From Polynucleobacter sp. JS-JIR-II-b4 (GTDB lineage Bacteria; Pseudomonadota; Gammaproteobacteria; Burkholderiales; Burkholderiaceae), in NCBI RefSeq assembly GCF_018687815.1, contig NZ_CP061306.1, positions 620,001 to 684,000 on the forward strand: a stretch of 64,000 bases of DNA, given 5' to 3'. This document shows positions 51,344-60,403 of this stretch, piece by piece (positions within the stretch are counted from its first letter, which is position 1; every line of letters begins with the position of its first letter). The translations under genes were made by a program, and so were the position numbers. A model generated the notes under the pieces. The model saw only the letters and a list, made by a program, of their open reading frames with translations. It was not told the DNA's origin and did no database searches.

Positions 51344-52366
51344 ATGCAAATTGAAGTGCGACCAACCCTCATCGTTAAAACCAGGGCTGATGGAAAAAGC
51401 TCCATTGACCTGATATGGCTATCTCAGTTGTTAAAAGATATTGGTCGGGGCAGCTCCTTGGTGGTTGCCAGCAAAAAATCAGGCACCTCATATAGGGGTG
51501 CCTGGGGCAAGCTGAATCAAGCCGAAGAAACTTTGGGTATGCCACTGATTGTTAGGACCAAGGGACATGGATCAATATTGACTAAGTTTGGTGAATTTTT
51601 GATTCAGTTTATTGAGGATATGCAAGCAGGATATTTAAAGCATGATGCTCAATACCATGACATGTTGCTGAAAGAAATTAAGAAAATACAAAAGTCAGAA
51701 AGTCTTCGCTGGAAATTCTTCTCCAGTAGTGATTCAGTGATTCAAAAAGCAGTTAGTGAAGTAAGCGGGATAGACCTAAAAATTGCTGGCTCAGGAGAAT
51801 CTTTAGAGAGGCTGCTGAATAATGAAGCACACATTGCTGGATATCATGTCTCAGATCAGAAGAGTTCCAAAGCAATTTATCAGCGCTTATCAAAAAATGA
51901 CATTGAGATCTATCCTGTGATGAAGCGAACTCAGGGATTGATTGTGAAGAAGGGAAATCCTCTGCATATTCGATCTATAGAAGATTTGGTTGGCAAAAAA
52001 ATACGTTTTATTAATCGCCAGATTGGTTCTGGTACCAGACTCCTATTAGATACCCTGCTCATGGAGGAGGGTATTGACCCCACTCAGATTAATGGATACC
52101 TGGCTGAAGAATTTACTCACTCTGCTGTCGCCAATGCCATTTTGGCTGGGAAGGCAGATGTAGGTTTGGGGGTAAAGAATATCGCCCTAGAAAATGGCCT
52201 GGGTTTTGTGCCACTCAAGGATGAAATTTTCTTTATCGCTATGAATAAAGAGATGGCGGCGCAATCAGAATCCTCCAGGTTAATCCGGAAAATACGAAGC
52301 ACTTCTGGAGAGACCCCGGGATACAAGGCGGTAAGTTTAAATAGACAAATTCAGGATTGGCTATAG
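51344..52366 (+). CDS. ModE-type regulator with substrate-binding-like domain
   Basis: 340-residue regulator. The N-terminal ModE-like helix-turn-helix (about residues 20-95) includes LSQLLKDIGRGSSLVVASKK and SYRGAWGKLNQAEETLG. The remainder resembles a periplasmic-binding-type domain in place of the TOBE domains of Escherichia coli ModE, e.g. GSGTRLLLDTLLMEEGID around residue 227. It probably senses molybdate or tungstate, given tupA and modA on both sides. Confidence 0.78.
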   Translation: MQIEVRPTLIVKTRADGKSSIDLIWLSQLLKDIGRGSSLVVASKKSGTSYRGAWGKLNQAEETLGMPLIVRTKGHGSILTKFGEFLIQFIEDMQAGYLKHDAQYHDMLLKEIKKIQKSESLRWKFFSSSDSVIQKAVSEVSGIDLKIAGSGESLERLLNNEAHIAGYHVSDQKSSKAIYQRLSKNDIEIYPVMKRTQGLIVKKGNPLHIRSIEDLVGKKIRFINRQIGSGTRLLLDTLLMEEGIDPTQINGYLAEEFTHSAVANAILAGKADVGLGVKNIALENGLGFVPLKDEIFFIAMNKEMAAQSESSRLIRKIRSTSGETPGYKAVSLNRQIQDWL

Positions 52367-52415
52367 CCTTCTTTTTAAACCATCAAGCAAGTGCGAATCC
52401 ACTAGAATGGATTTC

Positions 52416-53174
52416 ATGAGCACCATGCGCCTACTGGCTTTAGTTTCAGCATTCTTATTTTCCATTGGCACTGCCTTTGCGCAGACATCCACTATTGCCG
52501 TGGCTGCCAATATGAAAGATGCTTTCAACGAGATTGCGATTGTTTTTAAGGCTGGTGGTAAACCAGAGATAAGAGTGGTCTATGGTTCATCGGGCAACTT
52601 CGCCACACAAATCATGAATGGGGCACCATTTAATTTATTTATTGCCGCTGATGAGCAATTTCCGCTTGAGCTTTTTAGAAGCGGCAGAACAATAGATGAG
52701 GGGGCAATTTATGCTATTGGTAAGTTGGCCGTCATCACTAAGAACTCTTCCGGGATTTTCTTGCTTGATGGCAAAGCAAATATAGCTAAGGCTATTATTA
52801 AGGCGAATAAGATAGCTATCGCAAAGCCTGAGCTTGCGCCCTATGGTAGGGCGGCAGTCCAGTATTTAAAGGCAGAGGGGCTTTGGGATCTCGCTAAAGA
52901 TAAGCTTGTTTATGCCGACAATATTGGGGGTGCTACAACTTATGTAATGAGCGGCGCAGCGGATATTGGTTTTACTGCACTTTCTCTGGCGAAGTCGCCT
53001 GAGGTGACAAAGCAAACGAGCTTCTTATTGGTTGATACAAAACTATATGAACCCATTAAACAGCGCATGGTGTTAATCAAGGGCGCGCCTCAAGAGTCAG
53101 TGGACTTGTATCGCTTTATGCAGGGGCCTCAGGCTAAATCCATTCTGCAAAAGTATGGATACACCACGCCTTAG
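52416..53174 (+). CDS. modA: Molybdate-binding periplasmic protein (ModA-like)
   Basis: About 252-residue periplasmic binding protein. The signal peptide ends near TAFAQ. The mature N terminus STIAVAANMKDAFNEIA, the VVYGSSGNFATQI segment and the ADIGFTALSLA block are ModA features. It lies 49 bases after the regulator. No modB or modC is next to it, so the permease and ATPase must lie elsewhere. ATG 52416 chosen over 52407 because GGA sits just before it. Would feed the molybdenum hydroxylase at 13085-16908. Confidence 0.88.
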   Translation: MSTMRLLALVSAFLFSIGTAFAQTSTIAVAANMKDAFNEIAIVFKAGGKPEIRVVYGSSGNFATQIMNGAPFNLFIAADEQFPLELFRSGRTIDEGAIYAIGKLAVITKNSSGIFLLDGKANIAKAIIKANKIAIAKPELAPYGRAAVQYLKAEGLWDLAKDKLVYADNIGGATTYVMSGAADIGFTALSLAKSPEVTKQTSFLLVDTKLYEPIKQRMVLIKGAPQESVDLYRFMQGPQAKSILQKYGYTTP

Positions 53175-53181
53175 TTGCTAA

Positions 53182-53808
53182 TTACTTGGGTGCTCTCATG
53201 AACTTCAGCATCTCTTGTAAAGCTTCTTGCGGCGACTTCTCTAGTTGCTCTACTACAGCTTCATAGTCTTCGGCCGGGCGGTTCTGGCTTAGCTTAAATT
53301 TACCAACCAAGCTACTGATCTCAATCTCGATACCAATAATAGCCTTGAGCATCATTTGCACGTACTCTTCTGGGGCATCGTCTAACTTCCAGTTAGATTG
53401 ATAGGTTGGTTCGTGAATATTGGTCATTTGCGATACATGACTTCTTAGCCACTGTGCATCCTCAATCAACTTAATGCTACCTTCGGCATGAACCGCAGCA
53501 TAGTTCCACGTAGGCACCACTTTTCCACTCTCTTGTTTTGATGGATACCAAGAAGGGGTCACATACGCATTTGGTCCATTAAAGATTGCTGTAACAGATG
53601 TATTGTTACCGCTCGCAACTTTAACGAGTGGATTCATTCTGGCGACATGTCCGTAAAGCTTGGTTTTGTCGGAGCTCAGCATGAGCGGTAGGTGGTTGAT
53701 TTCAAAACGACCATCCAGATTTGCAACAATAGTCGCTAGCGGGTATTCAGAAATCAGCTGGGCTAATACTGCTTGATCTTCAACTAAAAAATGTTTTGGT
53801 AGGTACAT
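53182..53808 (-). CDS. paiB: PaiB-type FMN-binding protein
   Basis: 208-residue protein with the PaiB-family split-barrel. MYLPKHFLVEDQAVLAQLIS at the N terminus and VVPTWNYAAVHAEGSI at about 97-112 are characteristic. The conserved GKFKLSQNRPAEDY lies near the end. Family members are called FMN-binding negative regulators, though enzymatic roles are also proposed. Convergent with modA, with only 7 bases between stops. Confidence 0.88.
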   Translation of the reverse strand: MYLPKHFLVEDQAVLAQLISEYPLATIVANLDGRFEINHLPLMLSSDKTKLYGHVARMNPLVKVASGNNTSVTAIFNGPNAYVTPSWYPSKQESGKVVPTWNYAAVHAEGSIKLIEDAQWLRSHVSQMTNIHEPTYQSNWKLDDAPEEYVQMMLKAIIGIEIEISSLVGKFKLSQNRPAEDYEAVVEQLEKSPQEALQEMLKFMRAPK

Positions 53809-53876
53809 AAGAGGCTAAGCAGAATGGGTAAATGGTTGTATTTAATAAGAACATAGCAGAGATTGAGCTCTTGTTC

Positions 53877-54641
53877 TTAAAATTCGTACTCCACCTGCAT
53901 TCTGATGGTGTTTTTTGGTGATGCGGTGGTGGTTCCCCAGAGGTAGGCTACGTTGTATTTCAAAGCTTCCTTGCGGCCCAGTTTGGTTTTTCCAAAAATG
54001 GCTGGCCCCGCACTAGATTGTTGTTGTTCATTGGTGTTCCAGTGATTAACCTGTCCTAGCCATGAGTAGATCTGGGCTCCAAGTTCCAGCTCTGGCTGAA
54101 GGCGATATTTAACCTGACCTTGATAGCCAAAATAAGTACCCTGATTTTCAGTGCCCGTGTAATGTCCTTGCATCAAGACGTTGAGATTGGCAACCCACTT
54201 TTTCCATTCACTTTGAAATAAGAATCCATATTTGGCTTCATATCCTTCATTGCGATTTTGAGGACGTTCTAACTCAAGCAAGAAGCCGATATCAACTGGA
54301 TATTTTCCAGTTTCCGTTAGTTGAAATTTATTTTCCCATTCCACTGCATCAAATTGGGAGTTGGTGCCATCCCAAATAACTTTTCCATAAATCTCAGTGA
54401 ACCACCAGGAGTTCACGCCATAACCGAAACCAATAGAGGCGCCTGATTGTCTATTGTCTTCACCGCTCCTGGGTGTCTGGGTTCCAAACTTAGTATCTAT
54501 CTCCCTTTCGCCTTCTTCCACTCTTGGGGTGTAGATGTAATCTGCTGGCCCACTTAAGTACTCACCAGCATGAATCAAGGGGCTAGCAGAGAGAAGGGCG
54601 AGGCAACACAAGCCTTGCATTAAATTATTCCTCATCATCAT
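53877..54641 (-). CDS. Predicted outer-membrane beta-barrel protein
   Basis: 254-residue exported protein with a Sec signal ending near LIHAG. The mature chain is rich in alternating hydrophobic/polar strands (e.g. GASIGFGYGVNSWWFTEIYG, KYGFLFQSEWKKWVANLNVL) and ends IRMQVEYEF with a C-terminal phenylalanine, the outer-membrane barrel signature. The ATG overlaps the stop of the cupredoxin gene (ATGA-type), so they are co-translated. Linked by position to iron uptake across the Fur-box region. Function otherwise unknown. Confidence 0.8.
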   Translation of the reverse strand: MMMRNNLMQGLCCLALLSASPLIHAGEYLSGPADYIYTPRVEEGEREIDTKFGTQTPRSGEDNRQSGASIGFGYGVNSWWFTEIYGKVIWDGTNSQFDAVEWENKFQLTETGKYPVDIGFLLELERPQNRNEGYEAKYGFLFQSEWKKWVANLNVLMQGHYTGTENQGTYFGYQGQVKYRLQPELELGAQIYSWLGQVNHWNTNEQQQSSAGPAIFGKTKLGRKEALKYNVAYLWGTTTASPKNTIRMQVEYEF

Positions 54642-54979
54642 TTAACCCTCACTACACCTTGAGCAGTTTCCGGACTAAATTCACCTTCAAATTTATAGAC
54701 ACCAGGACTTAAAGGTCCGATGTAGAAAGAGGCCTTGCTTTTGGCTTTAATTAATACCTCTCTGTTGAGGTCGTAACTTTCAAATTCCTCTGCAGTGTCA
54801 TCTAGGTTTTCAATCGTAAGTTTTACTTTGGTATCGGCCGGGATATCAATTTCTGATGGTAAAAATCGCCCATTTTTAATTGAAATCTGGATATCGTTGC
54901 TTGCTCCGTGGGCAATATTTATCAAATTTAACAACAAGAAAATGCTGATAAGTAACTGTTTTGTATAAGTATTATTCAT
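54638..54979 (-). CDS. Periplasmic cupredoxin-fold protein
   Basis: 113-residue exported protein with a Sec signal ending near AHGAS. The mature part has a cupredoxin-like fold (FLPSEIDIPADTKVKLTIEN and TAEEFESYDLNRE). It has no histidine, cysteine or methionine after the signal, so a type 1 copper centre cannot form. The acidic EEFES segment recalls EfeO- and FtrB-like iron-uptake cupredoxins. First gene of a two-gene unit divergent from feoAB. Confidence 0.8.
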   Translation of the reverse strand: MNNTYTKQLLISIFLLLNLINIAHGASNDIQISIKNGRFLPSEIDIPADTKVKLTIENLDDTAEEFESYDLNREVLIKAKSKASFYIGPLSPGVYKFEGEFSPETAQGVVRVK

Positions 54980-54993
54980 AAATGAGTGTATAT

Positions 54994-55012
54994 GTAAATG
55001 AGAACTATTCTC
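54994..55012. promoter_or_regulatory. Candidate Fur box 1 (cupredoxin/feoA gap)
   Basis: The 19-mer starting GTAAATGAGAAC matches 13 of 19 consensus Fur positions and carries TGAGAA-CTA-TTCTCA (54999-55013). It lies near the cupredoxin start, between the divergent units. Confidence 0.65.
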
Positions 55013-55024
55013 AAGTATAAGGTA

Positions 55025-55043
55025 TATAATGAGAATCGTTCCT
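55025..55043. promoter_or_regulatory. Candidate Fur box 2 (cupredoxin/feoA gap)
   Basis: The 19-mer TATAATGAGAATCGTTCCT matches 13 of 19 consensus positions; the right half is weaker. TATAAT at its left edge could also serve as the feoA -10 hexamer, so binding would block that promoter. Confidence 0.6.
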
Positions 55044-55070
55044 ATTTATTGATAAAAGTGACAATCCTCC

Positions 55071-55316
55071 ATGCATTTGGACCAGGTTGATTTGGAAGTT
55101 CTTTACCGAGTGAGCGCGGTTAACGCGCCTAAGGGCGCCCCTCAAATTAAAGGGCAGCTGGAAGACATTGGGTTTTTACCTGGTGAGCAGGTGACTGTTC
55201 TGCGTAAAGGTTTGCTTGGTAAGGGTCCGTATATGGTTCGCGTCGGAGCCTCCACATTCGCATTGCGTCAAGCCGAAGCTCGCATGATCACGGTCGATGC
55301 CATTTCACATGTCTGA
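55071..55316 (+). CDS. feoA: Ferrous iron transport protein FeoA
   Basis: 81-residue SH3-like protein. The features QIKGQLEDIGFLPGEQVTVL and FALRQAEARMITV are the FeoA fold. It is cytoplasmic and supports FeoB. Its end overlaps the start of feoB. Preceded by two Fur-like boxes, so expression should rise in low iron. Confidence 0.93.
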   Translation: MHLDQVDLEVLYRVSAVNAPKGAPQIKGQLEDIGFLPGEQVTVLRKGLLGKGPYMVRVGASTFALRQAEARMITVDAISHV

Positions 55317-57222
55317 ATCTAAAGTTCACTTTTTCTCGAGTGAGCCACTCGTCGCCTTATTGGGTAATCCCAATTGTGGCAAAACGGCATTATTCAATTT
55401 GCTGACTGGCAGTCGTCAAAAGGTAGCGAACTATTCAGGCGTTACTGTAGAGCGCAAAGAAGGGCGCCTATCTCTTGAGTCTGGCAAAAATATCCGCATA
55501 CTAGATTTGCCTGGAGCCTATAGCTTGTATCCAAGATCCTTGGATGAGCGTGTTACCTGCAATGTACTGCTTGGTCGAGCTGAAGGTGAAAAACGTCCTG
55601 ACCTAGTAATTTGCGTATTGAGTGCCATGAATTTGCGTCGTAACTTGCGTTTAGTACTGGCTGCAAAGCGCTTGGGGCTGCCTTGTATCGTAGTACTCAA
55701 CATGCTTGATATTGCTAAGCGTCAAGGCCTGCATATAGACACTGCCGCACTTTCAAGTGAATTGGGTTTGCCGGTCCTCACTAGCATTGGTATTCAGTCT
55801 AATGGCGCTGATGAAATCAAGCAGTTCTTATCGAATTTAGACTGGCGCAATCTCAATGGGTTGCGCACAGGTACTAGTGATGCGACCCTAGAGAATGTTG
55901 CCTCTCATATTGCCCATACTGAATCTGACAATATTCAAGTTCAACGAATTCTGCAAAACCTCAAGCTAGATCAAATCATTCCCGATCAATTAAGCGATCG
56001 CTTAGATGCCGTATTACTTCATCCAGTTTTTGGCCCCATCATTTTGGTGGCCTTACTCTTTTGTATTTTTCAGGCCGTGTTCAGTTGGGCTACGGTACCC
56101 ATGGACCTGATTAAATCTGCAGTGGACTTTCTGGGTGCGCAGATCGTCGAAGTATTGCCCAATGGATGGCTGCGTAGTTTATTGATCAATGGAATTTTGG
56201 CAGGTTTAGGTGGTGTGGTGATTTTCTTGCCGCAAATTCTGATTTTGTTTTTCTTCATCCTTTTATTGGAAGAGTCTGGCTATCTTCCAAGGGCTGCCTA
56301 TTTATTAGATAGGGTGATGGGCTCTGTTGGCTTATCGGGTAGATCCTTCATTCCACTCCTCTCCAGCTTTGCTTGTGCCATTCCTGGAATTATGGCCACC
56401 AGAAGCATCTCTAATGCGCGTGATCGCATGGTGACGATTCTGATTGCACCCATGATGACTTGTTCTGCACGTCTGCCGGTATATGCCTTATTGATATCAG
56501 CATTCATTCCAGAGCAAAAGCTATGGGCGGGCATCGATTTACAAGGCCTGGTTTTATTCTTGCTGTATCTCGCTGGAATTTTGGGCGCGATGGCGGTGGC
56601 CTGGATTCTGAAGCGCTTTACGAGTGAGCAATTTAGGATGAACGCGCTCATGATGGAGTTGCCAAGTTATCACTTGCCTCGCCTAGGTAATTTAGCAATT
56701 AGCTTGTGGCAAAGAGCAGAAATCTTTTTGCGCCGTGTTGGCGGAATTATTTTGCTGATGACTATTGGTTTGTGGGTGTTATCTAGCTTTCCGTTTCCAC
56801 CCGAGGGCGCAACAGGATCACCGATTCAATATAGTTTTGCTGGAATGATGGGGCAGGCCTTGGCTCATGTGTTTTCACCAATTGGATTTAACTGGCAAAT
56901 CAGTATTGCTCTAGTGCCAGGTATGGCAGCTCGTGAGGTTGTGGTGAGCTCACTGGCAACGGTTTATGCTCTATCTAGCTCGAGTGTCGACGCAGCTGAT
57001 GCGCTGATTCCCTTAATCTCAAATGGCTGGTCTTTAGCTACGGCTTTATCCCTGTTGGCCTGGTTTGTATTTGCCCCCCAGTGCCTATCTACCATTGCTG
57101 CAGTAAAGCGCGAGACAGGTGGCTGGAAGATTCCGATCATCATGCTGAGTTACTTATTCGGCTTGGCCTATATCGCCTCCTTTATTACCTATCACTTAGC
57201 CATTTATCTAGGTCTAGGTTAA
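55297..57222 (+). CDS. feoB: Ferrous iron transporter FeoB
   Basis: 641-residue GTPase-coupled Fe(II) transporter. G1 is GNPNCGKT near residue 24, G2 YSGVTVERKEG, G3 LDLPGAYSL and G4 LNMLD. A membrane domain of about eight helices follows residue 235, with the two nucleoside-recognition/gate motifs including GRSFIPLLSSFACAIPGIM and PGMAAREVVVSSLATVYAL. An in-frame ATG at 55309 is an alternative start. The feoC gene is not seen. Ends the feoAB unit. Confidence 0.95.
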   Translation: MPFHMSESKVHFFSSEPLVALLGNPNCGKTALFNLLTGSRQKVANYSGVTVERKEGRLSLESGKNIRILDLPGAYSLYPRSLDERVTCNVLLGRAEGEKRPDLVICVLSAMNLRRNLRLVLAAKRLGLPCIVVLNMLDIAKRQGLHIDTAALSSELGLPVLTSIGIQSNGADEIKQFLSNLDWRNLNGLRTGTSDATLENVASHIAHTESDNIQVQRILQNLKLDQIIPDQLSDRLDAVLLHPVFGPIILVALLFCIFQAVFSWATVPMDLIKSAVDFLGAQIVEVLPNGWLRSLLINGILAGLGGVVIFLPQILILFFFILLLEESGYLPRAAYLLDRVMGSVGLSGRSFIPLLSSFACAIPGIMATRSISNARDRMVTILIAPMMTCSARLPVYALLISAFIPEQKLWAGIDLQGLVLFLLYLAGILGAMAVAWILKRFTSEQFRMNALMMELPSYHLPRLGNLAISLWQRAEIFLRRVGGIILLMTIGLWVLSSFPFPPEGATGSPIQYSFAGMMGQALAHVFSPIGFNWQISIALVPGMAAREVVVSSLATVYALSSSSVDAADALIPLISNGWSLATALSLLAWFVFAPQCLSTIAAVKRETGGWKIPIIMLSYLFGLAYIASFITYHLAIYLGLG

Positions 57223-57319
57223 ATCTACTGACATCTATATTTGCTGCGGCACCGCATAAAAGGGTGCGGTAGTATTCCCTTTGTAGTTAAAAAATAGATA
57301 ACAACACAAGGAGATATAG

Positions 57320-58363
57320 ATGAGTTCACGTCGCCAATTTATGAAGACTGCTTCAGCTGCTGGAGCCGGTTTAGTAGCTGCCTCTACTATGGGTGTAATG
57401 AAGGAGGCTTCAGCTCATCCCACCTCAGTATGGGGAGGGGAGGTTTACACCGGTCCACGTGAGATGGTGAAAAACAGCAAAATTCTCTCGATCCAAAATG
57501 CGGATGGAACAGAAACCTTGGGTGTGGTTACCCCAAAAGGTGTTATCGATATTCGTGCTGTAGCTAAGAAAATGAAGATTGCAGCACCGACTACCTTGGA
57601 TCAATTATTGCAGGAGGGTAATGCTGCGGGATTTAATAAGGTTGTGGCAAGCGCCGATAAATCTGGCGTGCCTTACTTAAAGGAATCGGACATTACTTTC
57701 GGGCGCCTGTTTAAAAACCCTGGAAAGATTGTTTGCGTGGGATTAAATTACCGTGCGCATGCGGATGAAGTTGGTATGGCTCATCCACGAGTACCGCCGC
57801 TATTCAATAAGTACAACAATAGTCTTGCGGCCCATAACTGTTTATTGCAAATTCCACCGCCATCAGTTTCTTATAAACTAGATTATGAAACTGAGCTGTT
57901 GATTGTTGTCGGCAAGCAGATGCGCAATGTTCCCGAATCGGCTGCTTTGGATTATGTGGCAGGTTATTGCACCTCAAATGATTTCTCATCACGTGATTTG
58001 CAGCTGGAATTGCCGAGTGGGCAATGGATGATTGGCAAGACCTTGGATCAATACGCCCCAATTGGACCTTACTTTGTTACTTCTGACTTAGTAGGTGACC
58101 CCAATAAGCTTCAGGTAAAGACTTGGGTAAATGGTGAGTTGCGTCAGAACTCCAATACTGCAGACTTCATTCATAACACTCAAAAAATGTTGTCTTACAT
58201 CAGCACCTACTGGACATTAGAACCGGGAGATATTGTTTTCACTGGCACACCACAAGGTGTTATTGCTGGTATGCCGAAGGATCAGCAGGTGTGGTTGAAG
58301 AAGGGCGATAAGATTGTGAGCTCAGTCGAAAAACTCGGAGAATTGAAGTTCACTTTAGCTTGA
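57320..58363 (+). CDS. Tat-exported fumarylacetoacetate hydrolase-family protein
   Basis: 347-residue protein with a canonical twin-arginine signal (SSRRQFMKTASAAGAG), cleavage near ASAHP. The FAA hydrolase domain (about 135-345) has metal ligands in LDYETELLIVVG, the TSNDFSSRDLQ loop and the TGTPQGVIAG block. The ATG at 57320 has AAGGAG upstream. It resembles the Tat-exported relative at 39050 in layout. It is convergent with the cytoplasmic FAA hydrolase. Confidence 0.85.
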   Translation: MSSRRQFMKTASAAGAGLVAASTMGVMKEASAHPTSVWGGEVYTGPREMVKNSKILSIQNADGTETLGVVTPKGVIDIRAVAKKMKIAAPTTLDQLLQEGNAAGFNKVVASADKSGVPYLKESDITFGRLFKNPGKIVCVGLNYRAHADEVGMAHPRVPPLFNKYNNSLAAHNCLLQIPPPSVSYKLDYETELLIVVGKQMRNVPESAALDYVAGYCTSNDFSSRDLQLELPSGQWMIGKTLDQYAPIGPYFVTSDLVGDPNKLQVKTWVNGELRQNSNTADFIHNTQKMLSYISTYWTLEPGDIVFTGTPQGVIAGMPKDQQVWLKKGDKIVSSVEKLGELKFTLA

Positions 58364-58389
58364 TCATTTCTCAAATGAGTTTCAAAAAG

Positions 58390-58411
58390 AAAGCCACCCT
58401 AGGGTGGCTTT
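58390..58411. terminator. Bidirectional terminator, perfect palindrome
   Basis: AAGCCACCCT (58391-58400) abuts its complement AGGGTGGCTT (58401-58410), extended by A and T at the ends. It ends both convergent FAA hydrolase genes. Confidence 0.88.
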
Positions 58412-58415
58412 TCTT

Positions 58416-59303
58416 CTATTGAGCAATAAAAGTGTTTTCTAACTTGCCAATGCCACCCATCTCTACAACGACTACATCGCCATTGACTAAATACTTGGGG
58501 GGCTTAAAGCCAATGCCAACACCAACTGGAGTGCCGGTAGCAATCAGATCACCCGGGTAGAGTGTGATGCCTGCAGAGACCGTGGCGATCATATTGGGGA
58601 TGTCAAAAATCAGATCTTTGGTATTAGAGTTTTGGCGTAATTCGCCATTGACCCAGCACTTAACCGCGATATCTTCGGCATCGACTTCATCTGCCGTAAC
58701 GACCCATGGGCCCATAGGGCAGAAGGTATCAAAGCTTTTTCCTAAGAACCATTGCTTATGTCTTTGCTGCCAATCGCGTGCGGTTACATCATTGATAGCG
58801 GTGTAGCCCCAGACATGTTTCATGGCATCCGCTTCGCTAATGCCTTTACCGCCTTTGCCAATCACAATTGTGAGTTCCGCTTCGTAATCAATGCAGGTTG
58901 ATACAGCAGTAGGAATAATGACGTTAGTGTTGGGTCCAGTTACAGACTCAGGTGGCTTTGTAAAGAAGATCGCATGACTCGGAATATCTTCACCAGGTTT
59001 AGCGCTGCCATCAAATCCGCTATTGGAAAATTCTTTAGCATGCTCATGGTAATTTTTTCCAACACAGAAAATATTGCGGCGCGGTCTAGGTACTGGGGCA
59101 AGTAAGCGAATGTCGCCAAATGCATGCGTAGAAGTAGGTTTTGGTAACTTACCCGCCAGGTCAGATTTAAGGATGGCAACAATGCCATCTTCACTAACAT
59201 CCACACCTAAATCAAGCTCTTGAACTGTCGTGCCATCAGCAGACACAATTCCGACGCGAGTTTTGGCGGGTTCTTTGGCTAAAACAAATGCGGCATATCT
59301 CAT
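58416..59303 (-). CDS. Fumarylacetoacetate hydrolase-family protein (cytoplasmic)
   Basis: 295-residue FAA hydrolase family protein without a signal peptide. The metal site is in IDYEAELTIVIGKGG and AINDVTARDWQQRH, and KSFDTFCPMGPWVV and TGTPVGVG complete the domain. Likely cleaves or decarboxylates a beta-keto or acylpyruvate product of aromatic-ring breakdown. It is the only signal-less copy among the three. ATG at 59303. Confidence 0.9.
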   Translation of the reverse strand: MRYAAFVLAKEPAKTRVGIVSADGTTVQELDLGVDVSEDGIVAILKSDLAGKLPKPTSTHAFGDIRLLAPVPRPRRNIFCVGKNYHEHAKEFSNSGFDGSAKPGEDIPSHAIFFTKPPESVTGPNTNVIIPTAVSTCIDYEAELTIVIGKGGKGISEADAMKHVWGYTAINDVTARDWQQRHKQWFLGKSFDTFCPMGPWVVTADEVDAEDIAVKCWVNGELRQNSNTKDLIFDIPNMIATVSAGITLYPGDLIATGTPVGVGIGFKPPKYLVNGDVVVVEMGGIGKLENTFIAQ

Positions 59304-59416
59304 GATTACTATCTCCGGCTGGGGTTTTGTCTACGCTAGCCCCTGTTTATTGTGATGAATCTTGTAGTAGGATAAAGAGCATAAATAATAACTAATTTAC
59401 GTATTCGAGACAAAAA

Positions 59417-60403
59417 ATGAGACAAAAATATTCATTTGTTGCAGCCTTGGGCCTTCTATGCGCTTGCTTGGTCTCTACGGGTGCTTTTGCGCAGACGCCA
59501 GAAGCCTGGCCCACGAAACCCATCACCATGGTTGTGCCATTTCCACCGGGTGGTGTGGCTGATACGGTAGGTAGACCGGTTGCAGAGGCCCTTTCCCGTA
59601 GCTTGGGTCAGTCAGTCATCGTAGAAAACAAAGCTGGGGCTGGTGGTGGCATTGGCATGGCAGCAGTAGCTAGAGCCAAACCTGATGGCTACACCATTTT
59701 GATGGCTTTATCGTCTATTTCAATTATTCCAGAGGCAGATAAAGTGGTGGGAAGAGAGCAATCTTTTCAACTCAATCAACTCAAGCCCATTGCACGTTTT
59801 ACTGCGGATCCAACAGTTTTAGTGGTCAGGGCGGATAGCCCATGGAAAGATTACAAAGCTTTTGTTGCAGCAATGCGCGCTAATCCGGGTAAATACAATT
59901 TTGGTTCATCAGGAAACTATGGAACGATGCATGTGCCGATGGAGATGCTCAAGTCTTCCGAGAAGTTCTATATGGTTCACATTCCGTATACGGGTGCAGG
60001 ACCGGCGATTGTAGGTTTATTAGGAGGGCAGGTAGATGCGATTGCTACAGGACCTTCCTCTATCGTTCAGCAAATTAAGGCGGGCAAAGTGCGCGCCTTG
60101 GCTCATTGGGGTGATGGTAGGTTGGCCAGCATGCCTGAGGTGCCTAGCTTTAAAGAAATGGGCGTCAAGATCGAGTTCTCTCAATGGGCTGGATTATTTG
60201 TACCCAGCGCAACCCCTGATTACATCACCAATAAGTTACGTGAGGCTGCTAAACAGGCTGCCAATGATGAGCGAGTGCGGGCTGTGATCAATGGGGCAGG
60301 AAGTCCAATTCAATATATGGATGCGCCTGAATTTAAGGCTTACTGGGATAAGGAATCGGCTCAGATGGGCGAGGTTGTTAAAAAGATTGGCAAGGTTGAA
60401 TAA
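59417..60403 (+). CDS. TctC/Bug-family tripartite tricarboxylate transporter binding protein
   Basis: 328-residue periplasmic binding protein with a Sec signal ending near GAFAQ. The mature part begins TPEAWPTKPITMVVPFPPGG, the Bug/TctC hallmark, and holds GAGGGIGMAAVARAKPDGYT. Such proteins bind carboxylates such as citrate, nicotinate or terephthalate. No tctA or tctB permease gene is in the window. It overlaps the aldolase start by one base, so the two are coupled. Confidence 0.9.
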   Translation: MRQKYSFVAALGLLCACLVSTGAFAQTPEAWPTKPITMVVPFPPGGVADTVGRPVAEALSRSLGQSVIVENKAGAGGGIGMAAVARAKPDGYTILMALSSISIIPEADKVVGREQSFQLNQLKPIARFTADPTVLVVRADSPWKDYKAFVAAMRANPGKYNFGSSGNYGTMHVPMEMLKSSEKFYMVHIPYTGAGPAIVGLLGGQVDAIATGPSSIVQQIKAGKVRALAHWGDGRLASMPEVPSFKEMGVKIEFSQWAGLFVPSATPDYITNKLREAAKQAANDERVRAVINGAGSPIQYMDAPEFKAYWDKESAQMGEVVKKIGKVE

